This document shows positions 1 through 5,590 of a stretch of 5,590 nt of DNA, piece after piece. Below the pieces are notes generated by a model, which worked only from the letters and a program-made list of their open reading frames with translations, was not told the DNA's origin and ran no database searches. The translations under genes were made by a program, and so were the position numbers. The stretch comes from Deltaproteobacteria bacterium. Lineage in GTDB: Bacteria > Myxococcota > Polyangia > Polyangiales > B10-G4. Each line of letters begins with the position of its first letter. Within the stretch, counting starts at the first letter, position 1. The stretch covers positions 1-5,590 of the forward strand of contig JAFDCW010000688.1 in assembly GCA_019312705.1 (NCBI GenBank). The letters are read 5' to 3'.

Positions 1-28
1 ACCCAGAGCCGTGTTCGCGGCGGCGGCC

Positions 29-580
29 TCAGCACCGACGGCTGCCCACCCAGAGGCTACCAAGCAAGATCGCCAGACAGAGAGCCAGGATCGCACCCAT
101 CGCGAGGGTTCCGGTCATCAGGGACCCACTTCCGTAGGGCACCAGGCCGAATCCGCCCTTGTACTGGGCAAAGCTACCCACACTCGAGAGCCGATCCCCG
201 GCCGCCGGAATCGCGGCCATACCGGCCAGGATAGACAACGCCAGCAGCCCGCCGGCGAGGCCGTCGCGCTGGCCCCGGATGAGCAGCCCCGCGAAGGCGA
301 AGCCCGCGACGCCGACGAGGACCTCGACCCCGAAGCCGACCATGGCCAGGGCCGAGGGGATACGCCTCATGTCCACCGTGTAGAGCAGGAACCAATCGCC
401 GTAGAACGCGTAGAAATAGAGGGAAACAGGGACCAAGACGAAGAGCGCGAAGGACAGCCAGGCGAAGAAGCTCCGGCTCAGGACCGGGGGCCGCGGTGAA
501 ACGCGCAGCTCGGCCCGGCCCGCGAGGGCCGCGGCGAAGCCCGACACGAAGGCCAGGCAGATGAGGGTCGAGACGGGCAC
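29..580 (-). CDS. Five-helix integral membrane protein of unknown function
   Basis: The frame encodes 183 residues from a GTG at 580 to TGA at 29-31. Hydrophobic segments lie at about 3-20, 38-60, 76-101, 108-127 and 154-178, giving five predicted membrane helices. Between helices 2 and 3 is the short loop GDWFLLYTVDMRR, and between 4 and 5 a Gly/Ser-rich loop (about 128-152) with an FAQYKGGFG segment. There are no haem motifs, no conserved catalytic motif and only two cysteines (8 in TM1 region is isolated; 168 in TM5) plus the C-terminal Cys183. I do not recognise the family. The start is uncertain: no Shine-Dalgarno precedes the GTG. The frame is open from the preceding gene's stop at 623 (42 bp, same frame), reading ISADVLRRARYYPAV with no ATG, GTG or TTG before 580. 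Its place directly after the multihaem lipoprotein suggests co-transcription; a membrane anchor or electron-transfer role is speculation. Confidence 0.75.
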   Translation of the reverse strand: MPVSTLICLAFVSGFAAALAGRAELRVSPRPPVLSRSFFAWLSFALFVLVPVSLYFYAFYGDWFLLYTVDMRRIPSALAMVGFGVEVLVGVAGFAFAGLLIRGQRDGLAGGLLALSILAGMAAIPAAGDRLSSVGSFAQYKGGFGLVPYGSGSLMTGTLAMGAILALCLAILLGSLWVGSRRC

Positions 581-622
581 GGCCGGATAGTAGCGCGCCC
601 GTCGAAGGACGTCAGCGCTGAT

Positions 623-3172
623 TCACCGGCTGATGTTGGTGGGCTGGTCGTCTCGGGCCAACGACTGGGAAGCGCTGGTCAGGATGTCGATGTTGACGGC
701 GACATCGAGCTCCCGACCGCTGATGGACCCGTGGCAGCCACCGCAGAGACCATTGAACAATGGCCGCCGGAACGACTGGTTCGAGCGCTCCCCCGGGTAG
801 AACTGCATCTGCTCGCGCTGGATGATCTCACCGGTGAGGGGCCCGCCAGGGGGGAACATGAGAGGGGCTCCGCCGGACGTCGGCCGGAGCAGCATGGGCA
901 AGCCCCCGGGGATGCGAATCCGGGCCGACCCGTCAGCTCGGAGGCTGGTCGAACCGAGCACCTCGAGGCGCTCCCAGCGCGGGCCGAAGCCGTCGTCGGG
1001 CATGTTGAAGTCGGTCGTGCCGGTGGGCGGCGGCAGCGCCTCGATGACATCGAAACCGTCGATGCGGGAGTCGATGGGCCGGCCGATCCGGGTATTCGAG
1101 AAGACGAGGGTCGCGAGCAGCGGGAAGTCGTGGATCAGGATCTCGGTGTCGATCTCGCCGGAGATGACCTCGGTGTGGGCGTTGGCCTCGTCGACGCGAG
1201 ACTCGAATACGCCGTTCTGAGGCCGTGCAAAGATGGCGACCGGGTCGACGTTGGAGGCACCCATGCCACCGAGGCGGCGAACGCCGCCGTCGTGGGAGTT
1301 CACCTCGCAGATCTCGAAGGCGAAGCCGCCGGCCGAGGGATCGGTGGACGTCGGGTCACAAGCGGCGAGCACGCGGCCGTTCGGCAGCATCGACGAGTTG
1401 CGGAAGACCGCCGAGTCGAAGACGTGCAGGGAGCTGATGTAGGCCCGGTCGCCAGGCGCCCGGTCGAACTGGTCCGGGCCGATGGACCGGTTGGCGACCG
1501 CGAGGAAGCCGCCCTCGGCGCCGATGGGACCGGCGATGAAGGCGAGGTTCCGGTTGGTCAGCTCGACGTTGTCGGTCGCGGCTCGGAACCCGACGCTGTC
1601 GCGCTGCGCGAAGAGGGGATGGTAGTCGCCTCCATCGAGGTTGATGCGGCGTCCGGCGAGCTGATGGAACTCGCGCTCGCGTTTTTCGGCAGTGAAGATG
1701 GCGCGGCCATCGCCCATGAACGCGGGAGCGAGCTCCTGGTTCAGGAGGAAGGTGAGCTGACGGACCGACCCGTCGGCATCTCGCACGTAGAGGTTGGCGT
1801 TGGCCTGGAGCGCGGAGGGGGTGAGGGTCGGCCCCTCGTAGGGGAACTCGCCCATGGTGTTGCCGCGGGTCGAGGCGAAGACGAGGCGACCATCCGGCGC
1901 GTAGGCCGGGTCGAGGTCGTGGATGGGGATGCCGTTGCCCTCGGTCGCTCCGGTGCCGATGCCGGCCAAAGGAGCGCAGCCGGTCCCGTCGGCGGCCATC
2001 TCGTAGACCGCCCAATTGGCGCCCGCCCCGACGCGGGCTGCGAAGGCCACCCGGCTCCCGTCCCAGGAGACGGCCGGCTGGCGAATGTCGGCGTCTGCCG
2101 TGATGCCGCAGCCGGCATTGAGCGATCGGTCGCCGGTGAAGGAAAGGTCGAAGGTGGTCGCGTCGAGGGCCGCATCCGCGATGATGAGCTCGGCCCCGCC
2201 GCGGTACGTCTCGAAGTCTCGGACGTCGCCGGCGCCGGGGGGCCGCGTCACGTAGACGATGCTCTCGACGGGGTTCGCCAGGAGCTCCCCGCTCACGATG
2301 GCCGCCTCGCGCTCGATGCGATGCCACTCGCGCAGCACGCAGTACCCCGGGACCTCGTTGAGGTCGCCGTTGGCGGCGTCGACGCCGACGCAGTCCGAGG
2401 CATCGGCCGCGTCAATCCCTCCAGCATCTGCGCCGAAGTCCTCGAGGAGCGCTCCTCCGCGGTGAGCGACGCCCTGCCCTCCCGGGATCGAATCGGCCGT
2501 GAAGAGGTTCTTGGCGATGAGGCGCGATTCGTTGGCATCCGGCGAATCGATGCCGAGCAGATGCCGTGAAATCTCGTAGTTGCGCTCGGTCGAGATGCGC
2601 GAGAACTGCCCCTGGGAGCCGCTGCGCAGGCGAAGGTCGTGGAACATGGCGACGCCATGGCAGTTCATGAACATGCACCCCTTGCGGACCAAGACCGGCT
2701 GCACACGGTTGGCGAAGAAGCGGAAGCCCTCGTCGACGCCAGCCTCGGGGTACCGGACCGCCGTCGGCGTGCGCTCGACGAGACGCTCGGCCCACTCCCT
2801 GAGCTTGATGTAGACCGGGTCCTCGGCCGAGGCAAAGACGTGCCCGCCTTCGTGAAACACACCGCCCCGGAGCTGGCTGAGGGGGCGGCGCAAGAGCGGC
2901 GAAGTGGAGACGAGGTCCGAGAGGTGAGCGACCGCAGCGAAGTAGTTCCACCGGAGGTCTTCTTCGGTGTCGCCGCAGGTCAGATAAAGGTCGGCGACGC
3001 TCGAACCGTGGCACGACGTGCCAGCGCAGCCCTCGCGGAGCAGGTCGTTGATTTCGCCGAACTCGGCGTAGCCTGTCGGATCGATGGGGTCGGCGGCCGG
3101 GTCGAAGAAGCGGCTCTCGCCGACGCCGTTCACGCACTCACCTTGGTTCGGCGTCAGCTCTTCATCGGGCAC
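623..3172 (-). CDS. Multihaem beta-propeller protein, hydrazine synthase alpha-like (main body; real coding extends upstream to about 3290-3304)
   Basis: The first GTG in this frame is at 3172 (849 residues). Upstream codons back to 3304 also look coding (a stretch ending HNAG...SSPTYSEIKQWTESG), so this is the body of the gene that starts at 3501. Numbering from 3172: module 2 has C49AGTSC54H (3008-3028), then SPLLRRP, HEGG (107-110) and YIKLREW (121-127). Module 3 has C166MFMNC171H (2657-2677), SRLIAKNL, HRGG (237-240) and CVLREWHRIER. A TolB/PD40-type propeller follows at about 340-650, with blades such as PAVSWDGSRVAFAAR and PAYAPDGRLVFASTRG. A C-terminal domain (about 680-849) has REQMQFYPGERS and C810GGC813H (731-745). 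Haem region, propeller, haem region is the order I recall for the hydrazine synthase alpha subunit. CX4CH is known from cytochrome c3. The lipoprotein signal upstream puts it on an envelope membrane, probably in electron transfer or oxidation. The substrate is unknown, and hydrazine synthesis is not implied. Confidence 0.85.
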   Translation of the reverse strand: MPDEELTPNQGECVNGVGESRFFDPAADPIDPTGYAEFGEINDLLREGCAGTSCHGSSVADLYLTCGDTEEDLRWNYFAAVAHLSDLVSTSPLLRRPLSQLRGGVFHEGGHVFASAEDPVYIKLREWAERLVERTPTAVRYPEAGVDEGFRFFANRVQPVLVRKGCMFMNCHGVAMFHDLRLRSGSQGQFSRISTERNYEISRHLLGIDSPDANESRLIAKNLFTADSIPGGQGVAHRGGALLEDFGADAGGIDAADASDCVGVDAANGDLNEVPGYCVLREWHRIEREAAIVSGELLANPVESIVYVTRPPGAGDVRDFETYRGGAELIIADAALDATTFDLSFTGDRSLNAGCGITADADIRQPAVSWDGSRVAFAARVGAGANWAVYEMAADGTGCAPLAGIGTGATEGNGIPIHDLDPAYAPDGRLVFASTRGNTMGEFPYEGPTLTPSALQANANLYVRDADGSVRQLTFLLNQELAPAFMGDGRAIFTAEKREREFHQLAGRRINLDGGDYHPLFAQRDSVGFRAATDNVELTNRNLAFIAGPIGAEGGFLAVANRSIGPDQFDRAPGDRAYISSLHVFDSAVFRNSSMLPNGRVLAACDPTSTDPSAGGFAFEICEVNSHDGGVRRLGGMGASNVDPVAIFARPQNGVFESRVDEANAHTEVISGEIDTEILIHDFPLLATLVFSNTRIGRPIDSRIDGFDVIEALPPPTGTTDFNMPDDGFGPRWERLEVLGSTSLRADGSARIRIPGGLPMLLRPTSGGAPLMFPPGGPLTGEIIQREQMQFYPGERSNQSFRRPLFNGLCGGCHGSISGRELDVAVNIDILTSASQSLARDDQPTNISR

Positions 3173-3501
3173 GCCGGTGCGAAGGAACCCGCTCTCGGTC
3201 CACTGCTTGATCTCGCTGTAGGTCGGGGAGCTGATATCGAGGGTCGCCCCGGCGTTGTGGCGGATGTCGGTGCGCAGGGAGACGAAACGAGGTTGCCCGT
3301 CGCCTCACCGCGTTCGCTCGCAAGGTGACACCCCGCGGTTTGCTCGACGCACCCGAACTGGAGGGCGGGACCGATCTGCTGATCATAAAACGACGACGCC
3401 GGCGCCGGCCGCTCCTCGCACGCGCTTCCGAGGGAAGCGAGAGCTACGAGGAGGAGACCAACACCGGCGAGGGCGGAGGGGCGGCGTGCTAGCGGCAACA
3501 T
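3154..3501 (-). CDS. N-terminal fragment of a multihaem propeller lipoprotein (separated from its body by a frameshift)
   Basis: The ATG at 3501 opens a 115-codon frame whose first 71 residues or so look genuine. There is a lipoprotein signal: R6R7, a hydrophobic core at about 11-24, then LGSAC with Cys28 as the lipidation site. SFYDQQIGPALQFG follows, then a haem-like C51-x6-C58-H59 motif (bases 3325-3351) and GEATGNL. After about base 3289 the frame becomes Ser/Pro/Ala/Arg-rich and featureless. Meanwhile the -1 frame continues sensibly into the large downstream protein. I therefore read this as the 5' end of that gene rather than a separate short protein; its codons from about 3289 to 3154 are out of frame. 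No Shine-Dalgarno sequence is evident upstream, but a stop codon just upstream in frame (TAG) leaves no alternative start. A small independent lipoprotein overlapping the next gene remains the less likely reading. Confidence 0.7.
   Translation of the reverse strand: MLPLARRPSALAGVGLLLVALASLGSACEERPAPASSFYDQQIGPALQFGCVEQTAGCHLASERGEATGNLVSSPCAPTSATTPGRPSISAPRPTARSSSGPRAGSFAPACPMKS
3270..3304 (-). other. Apparent -1 frameshift inside the multihaem lipoprotein gene
   Basis: The downstream frame has a TGA at 3305-3307 and is open from 3304 leftwards. The upstream frame loses protein-like character after about 3289. The switch must lie in this interval, most naturally around N70-L71. From 3501 to the stop at 623 there are 2879 bases; one added base gives 2880, exactly 960 codons. 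This matches loss of a single base, by mutation or assembly/sequencing error. I see no classic X-XXY-YYZ slippery heptamer, so programmed slippage is unlikely. Confidence 0.7.
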
Positions 3502-3520
3502 TGCATCAATCTAGCACGCA

Positions 3521-3568
3521 CGCATTGCGCGCAACTTAGAAATGTCAGCGCATTCGTTGCGCGATGCG
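3521..3568 (-). other. Imperfect intercistronic stem-loop spanning the HEAT gene stop codon
   Basis: Bases 3521-3525 (cgcat) pair with 3564-3568 (atgcg), and 3528-3535 (cgcgcaac) pair with 3556-3563 (gttgcgcg). This gives a 13-bp GC-rich stem with a 2-nt bulge (3526-3527) and a 20-nt loop. It covers the last codons and TGA of the HEAT gene and most of the 43-bp gap. No T-run follows on the minus strand, so it does not look like an intrinsic terminator. An mRNA-processing or stability hairpin, or a partial attenuator between the two genes, is possible. The left arm also contains a 10-bp perfect palindrome, ttgcgcgcaa, at 3525-3534. The structure may be fortuitous. Confidence 0.4.
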
Positions 3569-4447
3569 GATAGCCTGGAGCACACCGTCATCAGATTCGG
3601 TCGTCGCCGCATCGCCGAGGGCGCTGCGGGCGTCCGAGCCGCCGATGGACCCGAGGGCCCAAGCAGCCGACCGACGAGCGGTCGTGTTGTCGTCGGTACG
3701 CAGCATCGCCACGAGGGCGGGCACCGCGTCGGTGACGTTTCGCTGGCCAGCCTGGAGCGCCGCCTCGCGGCGAACCTGCGCGTCAGCGTCGATGAGTGCG
3801 CCCACGAGGGCGTCCATCTGGCTGAATGCGTTGACTAGGTTGACCTGTTGAACCGCGGCGAGACGAACACTCGCGTCGGCGTCGGTCATCGCGGTAGCGA
3901 GGACCATTTGGGAGTCGACGTGGTTGGTACGCCCGATGCCGCGGACAGCGGCCTCACGCACACCGGGGTCGGCGTCGTTCATGATGGCGTCCGTGAGGAG
4001 CGGGAGGGCGTGGGGGGTCAAGAACTCCCCAACCGCTTCCGCGGCCCGAGTGCGCCGGACGGCATCAGTGTCGGTGGTCAGCGTTCGAGCAAAGAAGTCG
4101 AACGCCATGCTCGCGGCGAAGGGACGGCGGCGCAGCCACCAAGCCCCAAACTCGCGAACTCCAGCATTGTCGTCCGTGAGAACCCGGTTCATCAGGGGAA
4201 CCGCGCACTCCTGACAGTCGACCATCTCACCGTACTCGAGGGTCGCCATGAGGGCGGTCGCCGAGCGGGTGGAGATGGCCGTCATGAGGGACGACCGGTT
4301 CGGGGCCTCGGTGCCGGGGCTGCACTCTCCTCGGCTACGGTCGAAGCGGCAGTCGTCAGCCTCTCCGACAGTCTGGGCAGACGCCGTGGCGGCGAAGGCG
4401 CCAAGGAGCAGAGTCGCTATCGAAATCATGTTCATTGTCTTCTTCAT
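3545..4447 (-). CDS. Secreted HEAT-repeat protein
   Basis: This 300-residue protein starts with ATG behind a perfect AGGAGG. The N terminus is a Sec signal peptide: basic MKKTMN, a hydrophobic core to about residue 20, and a likely cleavage after TASA (24/25). The mature part has seven helical repeats whose 'D-x-x-V-R-x-x-A' helices begin near residues 92, 127, 158, 189, 220, 252 and 284, a spacing of 31-35. Examples are DADPGVREAAVRGIG and DADASVRLAAVQQV. This is the HEAT/PBS-lyase-type superhelix, which normally binds proteins rather than catalysing a reaction. Four cysteines (33, 42, 78, 81) all lie before the repeats, including C78-Q-E-C81 with no following His, so it is not a haem site; disulfides are possible. 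The gene sits between two related multihaem proteins. A role as their periplasmic scaffold or assembly partner is inference. HEAT-type repeats also occur in phycobilin lyases, but nothing here suggests that chemistry. Confidence 0.9.
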   Translation of the reverse strand: MKKTMNMISIATLLLGAFAATASAQTVGEADDCRFDRSRGECSPGTEAPNRSSLMTAISTRSATALMATLEYGEMVDCQECAVPLMNRVLTDDNAGVREFGAWWLRRRPFAASMAFDFFARTLTTDTDAVRRTRAAEAVGEFLTPHALPLLTDAIMNDADPGVREAAVRGIGRTNHVDSQMVLATAMTDADASVRLAAVQQVNLVNAFSQMDALVGALIDADAQVRREAALQAGQRNVTDAVPALVAMLRTDDNTTARRSAAWALGSIGGSDARSALGDAATTESDDGVLQAIRIAQRMR

Positions 4448-4452
4448 GGCTT

Positions 4453-4458
4453 CCTCCT
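4453..4458 (-). promoter_or_regulatory. Strong Shine-Dalgarno site for the HEAT-repeat gene
   Basis: The minus strand reads AGGAGG, 5 nt before the ATG at 4447. It sits inside the 14-bp gap after the stop of the preceding gene, within a purine run (GAGAGGAGGAAG). It fixes the start of the HEAT-repeat protein and supports translation as part of a polycistronic message. It is the only obvious ribosome-binding site in the window; the two downstream genes lack one. Confidence 0.85.
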
Positions 4459-4461
4459 CTC

Positions 4462-5590
4462 TCAGTAATCCGTGCCGGACGAGGCGGTGAAGCCTCCGGG
4501 CACATTGCGGCGGGTGTAGTACTGGGCACCGAGGTCGGCCATCCGGATGAGCATCATGCGCTCTTCACGGGTGAGGTCGACACCGACGTCCTCGGGGTGC
4601 AGGGGACGGTCGAACGCTGCGCTGCCGTCGATTTCGCTGACCGCGTTGACGGCCTCGACGAGGCGACTGCCGCGAGCGTCGGCGGGGATGACCCACTCAA
4701 TCGGCGCGATAGCACCGGTGACCTCCGTATCGGCCATCATGGACGATGCGTACATCAGAGAGATGTAGGAGACCGGGAAGTCGACGACCTCTCGATCGTA
4801 GTAGACCGCCATCGCGCGGTCCGAGAGGTCGAGGACCGGAATGTCGTAGGCGTAGACAGTGCCGTCTTCGCCGGTCACTTCGACCGCGTAGGACTGACCG
4901 GCAAATGGGTCACCGGCGCCGCCCGAGTGGCAGCTGACGCACTTGGCGTTGAAGAGGTCCTGGATGTTCGTATGCGGCGTACCGAAGTTGTCGGCGGCGT
5001 TGTACCAGGGAAGCTCCATGCGCTCCGAGATGGGAACGTTGAAGTCCTCGGCACCGGCCTGCTGAGCGAGGGTGGTCGCCCCGGATGCCGGGAGGATGTT
5101 CTCCGAGCGGCTGGCGTGACAGCCGCCGCAGCGACGGGCCTCACCGGCGTCCGCCTGAATCCAGACACGCTGGTTCCGAATGGCGAGGCCGTACTGGTCG
5201 ATGGCCTGGAGGTGGTAGGGGAGCCGCGACGGGACCGCCGCTTCCCACGAACCATCCTCGTGCACGAGGGCCTCGCCGACGATGGCGGCGCCCTCTTGGT
5301 TGGTGAGGCCGAACTGGCGAACCGGGCCGATCTCCGAGGAGAAGCCTTCGATGATGCGCACCCGGTGCGCTTCGGCGAGGGCGACGTTGAGGGGCGTGCC
5401 GTCGAAGCCGCCGCCGCTGACGCTCTCGTCGAGGCTGGTGATGGACACATCGACCGACCCCAGGATGGATGGCGTATTGGGGTCCACGTCACCGCGGAAG
5501 TCACCGAGGAGCGGCGGCACGTCGCGGGGAGCGACGGGGATGGCGTAGGTGTCCCAGGTGTCTTGGCCGTTGAAGATGAGGGTCTTCTCG
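4462..5590 (-). CDS. Diheme cytochrome-like protein, similar to C-terminal region of hydrazine synthase alpha-like proteins (5' partial)
   Basis: The reading frame is open to the window edge, so the real start lies beyond 5590. The GTG at 5520 is an internal valine, and 23 further in-frame residues precede it. Numbering from that GTG, there is a beta-rich stretch (about 20-125) with the pattern DGSWEAAVPSRLPYHLQA. It is followed by the haem motif CGGCH at 131-135 (bases 5116-5130). A second cytochrome-c-like domain begins near 183 with NIQDLFNAKCVSCH; its CVSCH is at 194-198 (bases 4927-4941). The protein ends with ADLGAQYYTRRN, a typical tail for such domains. From family knowledge, a 'DGS...P' strand pair leading into CxxCH is characteristic of the C-terminal domain of HzsA-like proteins. 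Each CxxCH should bind one c-type haem, which places the protein in the periplasm or outer envelope. It is related to the C-terminal domain of the gene at 623-3501. The stop is TGA, 14 bp before the HEAT-repeat gene. Substrate and reaction are unknown. An upstream propeller is likely but not visible. Confidence 0.85.
   Translation of the reverse strand, partial: EKTLIFNGQDTWDTYAIPVAPRDVPPLLGDFRGDVDPNTPSILGSVDVSITSLDESVSGGGFDGTPLNVALAEAHRVRIIEGFSSEIGPVRQFGLTNQEGAAIVGEALVHEDGSWEAAVPSRLPYHLQAIDQYGLAIRNQRVWIQADAGEARRCGGCHASRSENILPASGATTLAQQAGAEDFNVPISERMELPWYNAADNFGTPHTNIQDLFNAKCVSCHSGGAGDPFAGQSYAVEVTGEDGTVYAYDIPVLDLSDRAMAVYYDREVVDFPVSYISLMYASSMMADTEVTGAIAPIEWVIPADARGSRLVEAVNAVSEIDGSAAFDRPLHPEDVGVDLTREERMMLIRMADLGAQYYTRRNVPGGFTASSGTDY

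Noticed and set aside
11..499. Plus-strand open frame of 162 codons
   Set aside because: It overlaps the five-helix membrane protein on the other strand. The product is a Glu/Arg/Gln/Gly-rich string typical of antisense to hydrophobic codons.
1356..2327. Minus-strand frame of 323 codons in another phase
   Set aside because: It is Arg/Pro/His-rich and lies entirely within the propeller-coding region, so it is a frame shadow.
731..2569. Plus-strand open frame of 612 codons
   Set aside because: It lies antisense to the multihaem protein, whose haem motifs and propeller repeats are unmistakable. Its translation is Gly/Arg/Asp/Val-rich without domains, as expected of a shadow frame in GC-rich DNA.
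3521..3568. Rho-independent terminator
   Set aside because: The stem is good, but no T-run follows on the minus strand, and the next gene starts within 20 bases of the stem.
4211..4222. Haem motif in the HEAT protein at C78-Q-E-C81
   Set aside because: The residue after the second Cys is Ala, not His, so it does not meet the CxxCH pattern.
3848..4468. Plus-strand open frame of 206 codons
   Set aside because: It is antisense to the HEAT-repeat gene, which has a signal peptide, regular repeats and a strong Shine-Dalgarno. The antisense product is low-complexity.
623..5590. Evidence for anammox hydrazine synthesis
   Set aside because: Similarity is limited to alpha-subunit-like architecture. 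No beta/gamma subunits or hydrazine dehydrogenase are seen, and such alpha-like proteins occur, to my knowledge, in many non-anammox bacteria.

Overview
The window is GC-rich (roughly two thirds G+C by eye) and densely coding. Every gene I can support lies on the minus strand, so transcription runs from the right edge towards the left. The genes are closely spaced: 14 bp, 43 bp and 42 bp separate consecutive coding regions, which looks like one operon. GC content, a lipoprotein signal, CxxCH-type haem motifs and a TolB/PD40-type beta-propeller suggest an uncultured Gram-negative bacterium. A myxobacterial or other delta-proteobacterial type is the most likely, with Planctomycetes as an alternative. 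This placement is inference; there is no rRNA or marker gene here.

Layout in order of transcription. (1) 5590-4462: the C-terminal part (375 residues visible) of a cytochrome-like protein with two CxxCH motifs. It resembles the C-terminal region of hydrazine-synthase-alpha-like proteins, and its 5' end lies outside the window. (2) 4447-3545: a secreted 300-residue protein with seven HEAT-type helical repeats of 31-35 residues, behind a strong Shine-Dalgarno sequence. (3) 3501-623: a large lipoprotein gene, about 959 residues if repaired, that is broken by an apparent one-base frameshift near 3290. It carries three tandem cytochrome-c-like modules with unusual CX6CH and CX4CH motifs, then a beta-propeller, then a C-terminal domain with CGGCH that is similar to the protein of gene 1. 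(4) 580-29: a five-helix membrane protein of unknown function.

The likely theme is an envelope-located multihaem redox system: two related multihaem proteins, a periplasmic HEAT-repeat protein that could scaffold them, and a membrane protein. The domain order of gene 3 (haem region, propeller, haem region) is the order I recall for the hydrazine synthase alpha subunit. There is no sign here of the beta/gamma subunits or hydrazine dehydrogenase, so anammox chemistry should not be inferred. The substrate is unknown.

The remaining bases are short gaps. The 43-bp gap between genes 2 and 3 contributes to a long imperfect stem-loop. Bases 1-28 hold nothing I can identify.
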